From assembly GCF_005877005.1 (NCBI RefSeq), contig NZ_SSNH01000005.1:124001-188000 (forward strand): 64,000 nt of DNA, in the 5' to 3' direction. Positions within the stretch are counted from its first letter, which is position 1, and each line of letters opens with the position of its first letter. Both the position numbers and the translations under genes were made by a program. Positions 7,564 to 16,635 of this stretch are shown piece after piece. Under the pieces are notes generated by a model. That model had not been told where the DNA came from, did no database searches, and worked only from the letters and a program-made list of their open reading frames with translations. Source of the stretch: Sinomonas susongensis. GTDB taxonomy: Bacteria; Actinomycetota; Actinomycetes; Actinomycetales; Micrococcaceae.

Positions 7564-8949
7564 TTGGCACCCAAATCCCAACTGGACGCGATCGTCTCCC
7601 TGGCGAAGCGCCGCGGATTCGTCTTCCAGGCGGGTGAGATCTACGGAGGCTCCCGCTCGGCCTGGGACTACGGCCCGCTCGGCGTGGAGCTGAAGGAGAA
7701 CATCAAGGAGCAGTGGTGGCAGACGTTCGTCCGCGGCCGCGAGGACATGGTGGGCCTCGACTCCTCCGTCATCCTCCCGAAGCAGGTGTGGGAGGCCTCC
7801 GGCCACGTCGCGACGTTCACCGACCCGCTCGTCGAGTGCCTCAACTGCCACAAGCGCCACCGTCAGGATCACCTCATCGAGGCGTACGTGGCCAAGAAGG
7901 GCCGCGAGCCCGAGAACGGCATGGAATCCATCACGTGCCCCGACTGCGGCGTCACGGGGAAATGGACGGAGCCCCAGATGTTCTCCGGCCTCATGAAGAC
8001 GTTCCTCGGCCCCGTCGACAACGCAGAGGGCCTGCACTACATGCGGCCCGAGACGGCGCAGGGCATCTTCGTGAACTTCAACAACGTCGTCACGGCATCC
8101 CGGAAGAAGCCGCCGTTCGGCATCGGGCAGATCGGCAAGGCGTTCCGCAACGAGATCACGCCCGGGAACTTCATCTTCCGCACCCGTGAGTTCGAGCAGA
8201 TGGAGATCGAGTACTTCACGGCGCCGGCGGACGCCGACGAGTGGTTCAAGCATTGGGTCGACGCGTGCTGGAACTGGTTCGTGGACCTCGGAATCAACCC
8301 CGACCACATGCGGAAGTTCGACGTGCCCAAGGAAGAGCGCGCGCACTACTCCGCGGGCACGATCGACCTCGAGTACCGGTTCGGGTTCCAGGGCAACGAG
8401 TGGGGCGAGCTCATGGGCGTCGCCAACCGGACGGACTTCGATCTCGGGAGCCACTCGAAGGCCTCGGGCCACGAACTGAGCTACTTCGACCAGACCACCA
8501 ACGAGCGGTACATCCCGTACGTGATCGAGCCCTCGTTCGGGCTCACGCGTTCGATGATGGCGTTCCTCGTCGACGCCTACTCCGAGGATGAGGCGCCGAA
8601 CACGAAGGGCGGCGTCGACAAGCGGACCGTACTGCGCCTCGATCCCCGCCTCGCCCCCGTGAAGGCGGCCGTCCTGCCGCTCAGCCGCAACGAGGACCTC
8701 TCGCCCAAGGCCCGGGACCTCGCGGCCGAGCTCCGGAAGCACTGGAACATCGACTTCGACGACGCCGGGGCGATCGGTCGGCGCTACCGCCGCCAGGACG
8801 AGGTGGGCACCCCGTTCTGCATCACCGTCGACTTCGACACGCTCGAGGACCACGCCGTGACCATCCGCGAACGCGACACGATGTCCCAGGAACGGGTCTC
8901 GCTCGACAAGGTCCAGGGCTATCTCTTCGAGCGCCTCACGAAGAACTGA
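7564..8949 (+). CDS. glyS: Glycyl-tRNA synthetase (dimeric, class II)
   Basis: The 461-residue enzyme charges tRNA-Gly and is of the homodimeric alpha2 type used by actinobacteria. Class II motifs are visible: motif 2 at [21 protein letters not shown] and motif 3 at [12 protein letters not shown] Cys-rich insert (CLNCHKRHR and CPDCGVTG) resembles the zinc-binding insert of this family. The start is taken as TTG at 7564 ([18 protein letters not shown]) because GGAGGAC lies at 7552-7558 and the family begins at this point; no ATG or GTG is in the right place. An anticodon-binding domain occupies the C-terminal fifth. Confidence 0.95.
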   Translation: MAPKSQLDAIVSLAKRRGFVFQAGEIYGGSRSAWDYGPLGVELKENIKEQWWQTFVRGREDMVGLDSSVILPKQVWEASGHVATFTDPLVECLNCHKRHRQDHLIEAYVAKKGREPENGMESITCPDCGVTGKWTEPQMFSGLMKTFLGPVDNAEGLHYMRPETAQGIFVNFNNVVTASRKKPPFGIGQIGKAFRNEITPGNFIFRTREFEQMEIEYFTAPADADEWFKHWVDACWNWFVDLGINPDHMRKFDVPKEERAHYSAGTIDLEYRFGFQGNEWGELMGVANRTDFDLGSHSKASGHELSYFDQTTNERYIPYVIEPSFGLTRSMMAFLVDAYSEDEAPNTKGGVDKRTVLRLDPRLAPVKAAVLPLSRNEDLSPKARDLAAELRKHWNIDFDDAGAIGRRYRRQDEVGTPFCITVDFDTLEDHAVTIRERDTMSQERVSLDKVQGYLFERLTKN

Positions 8950-9006
8950 TCTCGTCGGTGCAACCGATGTCTCAGCAACCGATACGGCAAGGAGCGGGCG
9001 GACCGC

Positions 9007-10008
9007 GTGGCTGAACTGACCTACCGACCGTGGCATGCGGGCGACGACCAGAACCTCCTGCAGATCTGGGGCGACCCAGAGGGGCCTGCCGTGGAGCAGT
9101 TCCGCGGCCAGCTCGCGCCCGACGCAGACCACGACGACGCGACCGGCTCGGTCTGGCGCCGGTGCCTCGTGGCCGAGGACCAGGGGATCCCGGTGGCCGC
9201 AGGGGTCGTGTACGAGAGCACGCTTCATCCCGAGCGGATGTGGGCCTACGTCGAGGTCGCGCGGGACCACCGCCGGCATGGCGTGGGCACCGAGCTCCTC
9301 CGGCGCCTCCGCGAGGCGGCGCTGCTCGCCCCCGGCGGGGTGAAGCCGCTGCGGACGAAGGCGGCGTCGGGCAGCACGGGGGAGGCCTTTGCGGGGGTTC
9401 GCGGCTTTGCGCCGCTGCAGCGCTCGCGGCACGTCGTCGTCCGCCCCGGCACCCTGAAGCTCCCCGTGTTCGGCGACGGCTCGGAGGAGGAGAGCTCCCA
9501 GCTCGTCCAGGATCTGGCGACGGGCTCCGTCGAGCTGAGTGACGCCGTCGGCCGCTACTACGCCGCTGTGCACGCGTGGGACCCGCCTGCGCCGCTCAGC
9601 GTCGGGAGGGCGCAGCAGCTCTTCCTCTCGGACGGCTCGGGCGCGCACGGGGCCGTGGTCCTTCGGGCCCCAGCCCGCAGTGCGTTCGGGGCTGGCGCTC
9701 CGGCGACCAAGAAGGGAAGGCTGCGTGCCTTCGCCGTCAGCTACGCGTCGCCTGGGCCGGCCGCCTCCGGTAAGGGGACGGACGACGGCGAAGAGCCCAC
9801 CGAGGTTCTCCTGGGCCACAACACGGAGCTCGATCCCGCCGACGCGCGCGAGGCTGTGCGTGGCCTGCTGGCGCTCATCGCCTACCAGCACCCCGTGCTG
9901 CTCGAGGTGGACGATTCGATGGAGGCCGTGCGCGCTACAGTCGATCCGCTCCTCGAGGCCGGGGCGGCCACCCAGCTCGGTCCCGACACCCTCGTCCTCG
10001 GCGACTGA
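9007..10008 (+). CDS. GNAT-family N-acetyltransferase, probable tandem domains
   Basis: The 333-residue protein begins at GTG 9007 after an AAGGAGCG site. The N-terminal half is a GNAT fold with acetyl-CoA motif A at RDHRRHGVGTELLRRL (about residues 86-101). The C-terminal half has a weaker pattern resembling a second, degenerate GNAT domain (YYAAVHAWDPPAPL to the end), as in mycothiol-synthase-like and other tandem actinobacterial acetyltransferases. The substrate is unknown. It sits three bases before the YibE/F gene, so the two are probably co-transcribed. A mycothiol synthase assignment is not made because the characteristic motifs are not evident. Confidence 0.78.
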   Translation: MAELTYRPWHAGDDQNLLQIWGDPEGPAVEQFRGQLAPDADHDDATGSVWRRCLVAEDQGIPVAAGVVYESTLHPERMWAYVEVARDHRRHGVGTELLRRLREAALLAPGGVKPLRTKAASGSTGEAFAGVRGFAPLQRSRHVVVRPGTLKLPVFGDGSEEESSQLVQDLATGSVELSDAVGRYYAAVHAWDPPAPLSVGRAQQLFLSDGSGAHGAVVLRAPARSAFGAGAPATKKGRLRAFAVSYASPGPAASGKGTDDGEEPTEVLLGHNTELDPADAREAVRGLLALIAYQHPVLLEVDDSMEAVRATVDPLLEAGAATQLGPDTLVLGD

Positions 10009-10011
10009 CCC

Positions 10012-11307
10012 GTGGGCTCGGGCCACGGCGGGATGGGCCACGGCGGGATAGGCCACGGCAATTCGAGCGCCGGCGAGCCTGAACTCACGCCCGCCGCGGC
10101 CCTCGCGCGTCGGCGTGCGACGTGGATCCTCGCAGCGATCCTCGTCCCACTCGGACTCGTGACCCTCGTGGCGATGATCGTCCTGTGGCCCTCGGGCGAT
10201 CGGAGCGGGCTCAAGCTCTCGAACCCGTATGCCGTGGCCCAGGGTGTCTCGATGGACACGGGAACCGTCCAGACCGTGCAGCAGTCAGGGTGCACCCTCG
10301 GCCAGGCGCTCTCCCAATGCACCGTCGCCGTCACCCAGCCCGATACGGGCGGGGTCACGGTGCAGGTCGCGATGAATCCGGACGTCATGGTCTCGCACGG
10401 CGTCAAGGCCGGGGACCGGATCCGGTACCTCAACCTCTCACGGCTCCAGGCGCCATCGGCGGGCGCTGCGGCCGGGCCGGCAGCGCCGTCCTACGTCTTC
10501 GTCGACTTCGTCCGCACGGTGCCCATCCTGCTGCTCGCGGGGCTGTACGCCGTCGTCGTCGTGGCCGTCGCGCGGTGGCGCGGACTTCGGGCGCTCCTCG
10601 GGCTTGGGGGAGCCTACGCCGTGCTGGCCCTCTTCGTCCTTCCGGGCCTCGTCGAGGGCAAGCCGCCGCTCCTGCTCGCCGTCGTGGGGTCGACGGCGAT
10701 CATGATGGGTGTGCTCTACTTCGCGCACGGCGTCTCCGCCCGGACGTCGACTGCGCTCCTCGGAACCATCTTCGGCCTCGGCGTGACGGCGCTCCTGGCG
10801 TGGTGGGCAGTCGACGCCGGCAATCTGACGGGCGTCGGCTCTCACGACGCAGCGTCCCTCGTGAACCTCGGCGGAAAGCTCTCGATCTCGGGCACGATCC
10901 TGTGTGGGCTCGTCATCGCCAGCCTCGGAGCGCTCAACGACGTCACCATCACCCAGGCGTCCGCGGTATGGGAGCTGTACGAGCTCGCGCCCCGCACGTC
11001 GGCTCGCAGCCTGTTCTCGTCGGCCCTGCGAATCGGGCGCGATCACATCGCCTCGACCGTCTACACGGTCGCCTTCGCCTACGCAGGGGCGGCGCTGCCG
11101 GTGCTCCTGCTCGTCATGCTCTACGACCGCCCGCTGCTCGAGGCACTCACCGGCCCCGAACTCGTCGAAGAGGTCGTCAGGACGCTTGTCGGCTCGATTG
11201 GGCTCGTCCTCGCGATTCCGTTGACGACGGCGGTTGCCGTCGCCGTTGTCAAGGCGACGGGGGCGGCCCGGCTGGCGCCGGTTCCCGCCCCCGAAGCCGC
11301 ACACTAG
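10012..11307 (+). CDS. YibE/F-like multipass membrane protein
   Basis: The 431-residue product has an opening Gly/His segment (MGSGHGGMGHGGIGHGNSS). One membrane helix (about residues 39-61) follows, then a roughly 100-residue extracytoplasmic part and about seven further helices. ALNDVTITQASAVWELYELAP and the block after it (ARSLFSSALRIGRDHIASTVYTVAFAYAG, which also forms part of this signature) are typical of the YibE/F family. The biochemical function of that family is not established to my knowledge. The His-rich tail could bind metal, which is inference. It starts with GTG 10012, three bases after the GNAT stop, and overlaps the convergent reductase gene by four bases. Confidence 0.8.
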   Translation: MGSGHGGMGHGGIGHGNSSAGEPELTPAAALARRRATWILAAILVPLGLVTLVAMIVLWPSGDRSGLKLSNPYAVAQGVSMDTGTVQTVQQSGCTLGQALSQCTVAVTQPDTGGVTVQVAMNPDVMVSHGVKAGDRIRYLNLSRLQAPSAGAAAGPAAPSYVFVDFVRTVPILLLAGLYAVVVVAVARWRGLRALLGLGGAYAVLALFVLPGLVEGKPPLLLAVVGSTAIMMGVLYFAHGVSARTSTALLGTIFGLGVTALLAWWAVDAGNLTGVGSHDAASLVNLGGKLSISGTILCGLVIASLGALNDVTITQASAVWELYELAPRTSARSLFSSALRIGRDHIASTVYTVAFAYAGAALPVLLLVMLYDRPLLEALTGPELVEEVVRTLVGSIGLVLAIPLTTAVAVAVVKATGAARLAPVPAPEAAH

Positions 11308-11960
11308 CGCGGCGGCATGTCGCGGTAGCGCTTGGCCGCCGCGAGAGCATTCGTGAGGCCCGCCTTGTCGAGCCGCGGCCCGTACCCGGGCGTGTTCGGC
11401 TGGATGCGCCATCCCTCTGCGAGTGGCCCCGCGTCGACGACGTCGAAGCCGAATTCGTCGATGAGGTGCGTCACCTGGGCCCTCGCGCCCTCGTCGTCGC
11501 CGGCGATGAAGAGGGCACGCCGGTCCGGCGATCCTGCCGGAAGCGGGTGCTCGGTAAGCTCGCGGGCGTAGATGTGGTTGAACGCCTTCACAACATGCGA
11601 AGCCGGCAGATGGGCCTGGAGCAGTTCGGAGCTCGTCTTCTCCTCCGACTCGAGCTCGGGGATCGATCCGTCGCGCTGCGGATAGTAGTTGTTGGTGTCG
11701 ATGATTGTCTTCCCGGCGAGTTCGTCGACGGGCACGTCGCCGATGTTCTTGAGCGGGATCGAGACGACGGCAATGTCCGCCGCGCGTGCCGCCTCACGGG
11801 CGGTGGCAGCCCTCGCATGCGGGCCGAGCTCGGCGACGAGCCCGGAAAGGGTCTCGGGGCCGCGCGAGTTGCTCATCACCACGTCGTAGCCGGAGCGCAC
11901 CGCGAGGCGCGCGAGCTGGGAGCCGATGTGTCCACTGCCGATGAAGCCGATCGTTGTCAT
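11304..11960 (-). CDS. NADP-binding oxidoreductase (F420-dependent reductase-like)
   Basis: The 218-residue protein begins MTTIGFIGSGHIGSQLARLA, a Rossmann fold with the G-x-G-x-x-G nucleotide motif. MSNSRGPETL follows, the position where NADP-specific members carry the phosphate-binding residues. It fits the family of NADPH:F420 reductases and related small NADP-dependent enzymes; VVKAFNHIYA is also a family landmark. The start at 11960 is chosen because the fold begins there; a start 8 codons upstream (11984) exists but adds nothing recognisable. Whether it uses F420 is unknown. No F420-biosynthesis gene is in the window. Confidence 0.8.
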   Translation of the reverse strand: MTTIGFIGSGHIGSQLARLAVRSGYDVVMSNSRGPETLSGLVAELGPHARAATAREAARAADIAVVSIPLKNIGDVPVDELAGKTIIDTNNYYPQRDGSIPELESEEKTSSELLQAHLPASHVVKAFNHIYARELTEHPLPAGSPDRRALFIAGDDEGARAQVTHLIDEFGFDVVDAGPLAEGWRIQPNTPGYGPRLDKAGLTNALAAAKRYRDMPPR

Positions 11961-12097
11961 GTGGGGTGCAACCGCGAAGGACACGCAGTATTCCCGCTCG
12001 AACCCTCTCCCACTTCCAGGGGACTTTCCAAGGGACGAATTCCGGGGCCGAGGGCAGCGCCACCCGCCCGTGGGTCAGTCCGGGTAGGGTGATGAGA

Positions 12098-12982
12098 ATG
12101 AATCGCAATACTGCCCGACCCGTCCTGCTCCTGGCGACGTGGCGGGGGCGCCCCGGCGGGGAAAACGGCGGAGACCGGCTCGTCCATGCTTGCGCGGAGC
12201 TGGGCGTCGACGCCCATTGGGCGGTGTGGGACGACCCGGGCGTGGACTGGTCCCGGGCCGACGCGGTCGCCATCCGGTCGACCTGGGACTATCACGAGCG
12301 CCTCCCCGAGTTCCTCGAGTGGGCCCATCGCACCGCGGCGGACACCCGCCTGCTCAACGGAGCCGAAGCCGTGGCTTGGAGTGCGGACAAGGCCTATCTC
12401 CTCGATCTCGCCCGCGCTGGTGTGCCCGCGGTCCCGACAACGGAGCTGCACCGAGACGGGACGAGGCTCGCCGAGGTGTTTACGCGGTGGGGGCCGGTGG
12501 TCGTGAAACCGAGGGTCGGCGCAGGCGGCTGCGGGGTGGCCCTCCTCGCGGACCCGGGACAGGACGGCGTCCCTGCCGCACCCGGCGTCCCTGCCGCACC
12601 CCGTGCCAATAAAGGCACCGTCGAGGCCCCTGCGTACGACGACGGCGGATGGCTCGCGCAGCCGTACGTCGGCTCCATCCACTCGTTGGGCGAGTCCTCG
12701 GTATTCGTGTTCGCCGGCGTCCCGTCCACACAGGTGGACAAGGCCGCCTCGAGGCGTGCCGTGGCCCTCGGCGATGAGCGGGCCGAGGTCGCCCTCGCCG
12801 CCGTCGGTGCAGCCGAGGATCACATCGGCCGCGTGCCGGACTACGCGCGAGTCGACCTTCTGAATTGGGAGGGGCGGTGGTGCGTCAGCGAACTCGAGCT
12901 CATCGAGCCGAGCCTCTACCTCGACGTCGAGCCACTGAACGCAAGGTATTTCGCCGCACTGGTCTGCAACTGCATCGCGTAG
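12098..12982 (+). CDS. ATP-grasp-domain ligase-like protein
   Basis: The 294-residue protein belongs to a widespread uncharacterised ATP-grasp group. Landmarks are RSTWDYHERLPEFLEW near residue 60, WSADKAYLLDLARAGVPAVPT, the ATP-contacting GPVVVKPRVGAGGCGV strand, and a late NWEGRWCVSELELIEPSLYLD metal/ATP site. Such enzymes join a carboxylate to an amine or thiol with ATP; the substrate here is unknown. An in-frame 18-bp duplication (12566-12601) adds a second G-V-P-A-A-P in a surface loop. TAGGGT at 12085-12090 could be a -10 element. If so, the mRNA would start at or next to the ATG at 12098 and be leaderless; TAGGG could alternatively act as a weak ribosome site. Confidence 0.78.
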   Translation: MNRNTARPVLLLATWRGRPGGENGGDRLVHACAELGVDAHWAVWDDPGVDWSRADAVAIRSTWDYHERLPEFLEWAHRTAADTRLLNGAEAVAWSADKAYLLDLARAGVPAVPTTELHRDGTRLAEVFTRWGPVVVKPRVGAGGCGVALLADPGQDGVPAAPGVPAAPRANKGTVEAPAYDDGGWLAQPYVGSIHSLGESSVFVFAGVPSTQVDKAASRRAVALGDERAEVALAAVGAAEDHIGRVPDYARVDLLNWEGRWCVSELELIEPSLYLDVEPLNARYFAALVCNCIA

Positions 12983-12998
12983 GCGCGGGTTCGGGGGG

Positions 12999-13007
12999 TT
13001 ATCCACA
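12999..13007 (+). promoter_or_regulatory. Single perfect DnaA-box sequence
   Basis: TTATCCACA matches the DnaA box consensus exactly, in the 121-base gap between the ATP-grasp gene and the next gene. Only one copy is present, so it is not an origin. It could be a DnaA titration or regulatory site, or chance. Confidence 0.35.
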
Positions 13008-13103
13008 TAGGCCCCCGCCGAGGCCCCCGCTCTGGTGCGGTCACGTAGCGTCGCTCCCAACAGGCGCTCCAGAAACAGGGCGCCGGGGGGAGCGGGGGAA
13101 ACC

Positions 13104-14048
13104 ATGGGCAAGGCAGCGAGGCTGAAGAACGACCGTTCAGCGGAAACCAGCCCCGAATCACCAGACCCGTACATTCCAGGATTCACGGCGAGCAGGGCGG
13201 ATCTCCTGAGGGGCCACTGCGCGGAAGCCGTCAGAAGTCTCGGCTACCGGGCGTGGGACAGACGAAGCCACATCGTCATCACGGGAGGACCTTTCCGGCC
13301 TCCCGGCGCGACCCTCGGATTCTCAGCAATCGCCCGAGAAGCGGCCCGGGCCCGAGAGGATGCTTGGCCTGATCTCGTTGCGGACATGATCGGGCAGCTC
13401 ATCGCAAGCGCGCTCGCCGCCCCTCCGCACCTCGATCGGGACGAGTTGGGGAAGCAGCTGTTCCCCCGGTTCTCAGCGGCGGGCCGGATCCCCGAAGGCC
13501 GGCTCTCCGAGGACTACACCTATGCGCGAAGGGTGGGCGGGATGCCGCTCCTGCTGGCGGTCCGCCACAGCCAGGCCTCCGCGCTGCTTGCCGACATCCA
13601 CCTCGCAAGGGCCGGCGGGGTTGAGGCCGCGTGGCGGGCTGCCGAATCGAACCTCTTCGAAGCGGGCCCAGGGGAGCTCTCGGTCTACACGTCCCCGGCC
13701 GGTGCGGCGGTGCTCGTATGCGAGTCCGAGCACCCTCGTCAGGCCGCATGGCTCGCGTATCCCGAGCGCCTCATGGAGGTCCTGGGGCTCGAGATCGGCC
13801 CGAGGGGAGCATTGTTCTGCGTTCCCGCGCACCGGTTGCTCGGGATTCATATCCTGGGTGAGCGCAGCACGGCTGAGACGGCTGAGGACGCGAAGGCCAT
13901 GCTCGAACTTGCTCGGATTCTGGGCGAAGACGAGATCGCTCCTCTCAGCGGTGACCTCTTCTGGTGGCGGCCCGGGAAACCCGTAGTCGGGATCTCGTCG
14001 GAGGCCGTCGTGGAGGGACTGCCGGCGTTTGACACAATGGACGGGTGA
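13104..14048 (+). CDS. Uncharacterised protein upstream of dusB
   Basis: I do not recognise this 314-residue protein. It starts at ATG 13104 behind a GGGGGAGCGGGGG ribosome site. A charged N-terminus (MGKAARLKNDRSAE) is followed by an alpha/beta-looking body. There is no signal peptide or membrane helix and no obvious catalytic motif. Segments such as YARRVGGMPLLLAVRHSQ, GPGELSVYTSPAGAAVLVCE and MLELARILGEDEIAPLSGDLFWW look like structured core. The stop overlaps the dusB start (GTGA), so it is translationally coupled to the tRNA-modification gene, which hints at a housekeeping or translation-linked role without proving it. Confidence 0.6.
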   Translation: MGKAARLKNDRSAETSPESPDPYIPGFTASRADLLRGHCAEAVRSLGYRAWDRRSHIVITGGPFRPPGATLGFSAIAREAARAREDAWPDLVADMIGQLIASALAAPPHLDRDELGKQLFPRFSAAGRIPEGRLSEDYTYARRVGGMPLLLAVRHSQASALLADIHLARAGGVEAAWRAAESNLFEAGPGELSVYTSPAGAAVLVCESEHPRQAAWLAYPERLMEVLGLEIGPRGALFCVPAHRLLGIHILGERSTAETAEDAKAMLELARILGEDEIAPLSGDLFWWRPGKPVVGISSEAVVEGLPAFDTMDG

Positions 14049-15298
14049 CTGCTGTGCCCTCTGCTCCCTCCGAAGCCATCGCGCCCGAAGGCTCGGTGCC
14101 CAAATTCCCTGCGCCTGAAGGCTCAGCGCCTGAAGGTTCAGCGCCGGCACGGCTCGAGCTGCCGCCACTGCAGCTCGGGCGCCTCACGATCGAGACGCCT
14201 GTGGTCCTGGCGCCGATGGCAGGCATCACGAATACGGCGTTCCGTCGTCTGTGCCGGGAGTTCGGCGGTGGCCTCTACGTCGCCGAGATGGTGACGTCGC
14301 GTGCCCTCGTCGAGCGGCATCCCGAATCGCTCCGCATGATTTCCCACGACGACGACGAGAAGGTGCGTTCGGTCCAGCTGTACGGCGTGGATCCGGTCAC
14401 GGTGGGCCGGGCCGTCCGCATGCTCGTCGAGGAGGACCGTGCCGATCACATCGACCTCAACTTCGGCTGCCCGGTTCCCAAGGTCACCAAGCGCGGCGGG
14501 GGGTCCGCCCTCCCCTGGAAGACCGATCTGTTCACGTCCATCGTCACGACCGCCGTGCGCGAGGCGGAGCGCGGCGGCGTCCCGCTGACGGTCAAGATGC
14601 GCAAGGGGATCGACGACGACCACCTGACGTACTTGGAGGCGGGGCGGATCGCACGCGATGCAGGTGTGGCCGCCGTGGCCCTGCACGGTCGCACGTGTGC
14701 CCAGTTCTACTCGGGGACGGCGGACTGGGATGCGATCGCACGGCTTCGGGAGGCACTTCCCGACGTCCCGGTGCTCGGCAACGGCGACATCTGGAGCGCC
14801 GAGGACGCGATCCGGATGGTGCGGCAGACAGGAGTGGACGGCGTCGTCGTGGGGCGCGGCTGCCAAGGGCGTCCCTGGCTCTTCGGTGACCTCCAAGCCG
14901 CCTTCGAGGGCAGGGGCGACCGGATTCGTCCGGGGCTGGGCGAGGTGGCCGCGGCGTTCTATCGGCACGCTGAGCTCCTCGTGGACTACTTCGAGGACGA
15001 GGACAAGGCCCTCCGGGACGTCAGGAAGCATGTCGCGTGGTACTTCAAGGGCTACACCGTGGGCGGCGAGCTCCGCGCGAAGCTTGCCCAGGTTTCCACC
15101 CTCGAGGTCCTGCGCGACCTCCTCGCCGAACTCGACGGCGAAGCCCCTTACCCGGGTGCCGACGCCGAAGGGCCGCGCGGTCGGGCGGGCTCGCCCAAGC
15201 GCCCTGCGCTGCCCGACCGCTGGCTCGAGAGCCGCTCGATGGACCACGACCAGACGCGGGAGATCGCGGCCGCGGAGTTGGATGTCTCCGGTGGCTGA
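14045..15298 (+). CDS. dusB: tRNA-dihydrouridine synthase (DusB-like)
   Basis: This FMN enzyme reduces specific uridines in tRNA D-loops. A TIM-barrel core starts at TPVVLAPMAGITNTAFRRLC. NFGCPVPKV carries the expected catalytic Cys (C142), VKMRKGIDDDHLTY and ALHGRTCAQFYSG contribute RNA/FMN contacts, and GNGDIWSAEDA and VVGRGCQGRPWLF bind FMN phosphate. The 417-residue length exceeds the usual 330-360. A 35-residue N-terminal low-complexity extension contains E-G-S-x-P repeats, and an Arg/Pro-rich C-terminal tail is present. The start GTG overlaps the previous stop. The 3' end overlaps dgt by 17 bases, so dusB and dgt are co-translated. Confidence 0.92.
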   Translation: MTAVPSAPSEAIAPEGSVPKFPAPEGSAPEGSAPARLELPPLQLGRLTIETPVVLAPMAGITNTAFRRLCREFGGGLYVAEMVTSRALVERHPESLRMISHDDDEKVRSVQLYGVDPVTVGRAVRMLVEEDRADHIDLNFGCPVPKVTKRGGGSALPWKTDLFTSIVTTAVREAERGGVPLTVKMRKGIDDDHLTYLEAGRIARDAGVAAVALHGRTCAQFYSGTADWDAIARLREALPDVPVLGNGDIWSAEDAIRMVRQTGVDGVVVGRGCQGRPWLFGDLQAAFEGRGDRIRPGLGEVAAAFYRHAELLVDYFEDEDKALRDVRKHVAWYFKGYTVGGELRAKLAQVSTLEVLRDLLAELDGEAPYPGADAEGPRGRAGSPKRPALPDRWLESRSMDHDQTREIAAAELDVSGG

Positions 15299-16583
15299 GG
15301 TCCTCAGGGAGGGGCGGAACGCGCTCGGCACCTACACGGAGGAAGACAGCCGGCGGTGGGTGGCGGAGCCTCGCAAGAAGGGCTACCGCAGCGACTTCGA
15401 ACGTGACCGGGCCCGTGTCCTCCATTCGTCCGCGCTCCGCCGCTTGGGTGCCAAGACCCAGGTGGTCGCCCCGGACACCGACGACTTCGTGCGGACCCGC
15501 CTGACGCACTCACTCGAGGTTGCGCAGGTGGGCCGCGAGCTCGGGCGCGTCCTCGGGTGCGATCCGGACGTCGTCGACACTGCCTGCCTGAGCCACGATC
15601 TGGGCCACCCGCCCTTCGGACACAACGGCGAGAGCGCGCTCAACGAGATCGCGCACCGGATAGGCGGCTTCGAGGGCAACGCGCAGACGCTGCGGCTCCT
15701 CACGCGTCTCGAACCGAAGGTGCTCGACGCCGATGGGCGGCCCGCGGGGCTCAACCTCACGCGAGCAAGCCTCGATGCTGCCTGCAAGTATCCGTGGACA
15801 GCTCGCGCCGCCCCTCTAGTGCACGGCCAACGGACCAGCAAATTCGGGGCCTACGAGGACGACCTCGAGATCTTCGACTGGATCCGGGACGGAGCGCCTG
15901 TCGGTCGGAGCTGCATCGAGGCGCAGGTGATGGACCTCTCGGACGACATCGCCTATTCCGTGCACGACGTCGAGGACGCGATTGTGGCCGGGAAATTCCA
16001 GCTTCGTTGGATGGCGAATCCCGACCACCGTGCAAGGGTCATCGGGTACACGCAGCAGTGGTACCTCCCGCACAGCGATCCCGCCGAGATCGATGCGGCG
16101 TTGGCGCGGCTCGAATCGACGCCCGTGTGGGTGCTGGAGGCCGACGGATCCCGGAAATCGATGGCGGCGCTCAAGAACATGACGAGCCAGCTGATCGGCC
16201 GCTTCTGCGACAGCGCGCTCAAGCTCACTCGGGCTGCTTACGGCGATTCCCCGCTCACCCGATATGCCGGGGAAGTTGTCGTGCCGCAGGAGACGGTCAT
16301 CGAGATTGCCGTGATGAAGGGACTCGCGACAACGTTCGTCATGACGACGGACCACCGCCAGCCGATCTATGAGCGGCAGCGTGAGGTGCTCCACTCCCTC
16401 GTGTCGGCCTTGAGCGCGACAGACGACCGGCATCTGGAGCCGATGTTCGCCGCGGACTGGCGTGCGGCCGCCGATGACTCGGCGAGGCTTCGCGTCGTGA
16501 TCGACCAGGTTGCATCGCTCACCGATGCGTCGGCCCTCGCATGGTACGAGCGCCTGGTCGGAAGCCTGCCCAGCCTTTGGTAG
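15282..16583 (+). CDS. dgt: Deoxyguanosinetriphosphate triphosphohydrolase-like HD-domain protein
   Basis: The 433-residue protein is of the dGTPase family, which hydrolyses dNTPs to nucleosides and tripolyphosphate. The HD metal site reads RTRLTHSLEVAQVGRELGR (H76) and LSHDLGHPPFGHNGE (H105, D106), with a later VMDLSDDIAYSVHDVED supplying another metal Asp. The ATG at 15282 (MSPVAEVLREGRN) is preferred because GGAG lies at 15274-15277; the GTG at 15291 is an alternative. It overlaps the dusB 3' end and precedes dnaG by 52 bases, an arrangement that recurs in actinobacteria. Exact dNTP preference cannot be read from the sequence. Confidence 0.9.
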   Translation: MSPVAEVLREGRNALGTYTEEDSRRWVAEPRKKGYRSDFERDRARVLHSSALRRLGAKTQVVAPDTDDFVRTRLTHSLEVAQVGRELGRVLGCDPDVVDTACLSHDLGHPPFGHNGESALNEIAHRIGGFEGNAQTLRLLTRLEPKVLDADGRPAGLNLTRASLDAACKYPWTARAAPLVHGQRTSKFGAYEDDLEIFDWIRDGAPVGRSCIEAQVMDLSDDIAYSVHDVEDAIVAGKFQLRWMANPDHRARVIGYTQQWYLPHSDPAEIDAALARLESTPVWVLEADGSRKSMAALKNMTSQLIGRFCDSALKLTRAAYGDSPLTRYAGEVVVPQETVIEIAVMKGLATTFVMTTDHRQPIYERQREVLHSLVSALSATDDRHLEPMFAADWRAAADDSARLRVVIDQVASLTDASALAWYERLVGSLPSLW

Positions 16584-16635
16584 GCGAGGCTGGCAGCTGG
16601 AGCCTCTGGCGGAAGGGACGGACTAAGGTGGTGGC

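Noticed and set aside
7483-10056. An 857-codon open frame on the minus strand
   Set aside because: It is antisense to glyS and the GNAT gene, which are clear families. Long antisense frames are expected at very high GC, and its translation shows no family.
12999-13007. Replication origin
   Set aside because: Only one DnaA box is present, with no AT-rich unwinding region and no dnaA/dnaN genes.
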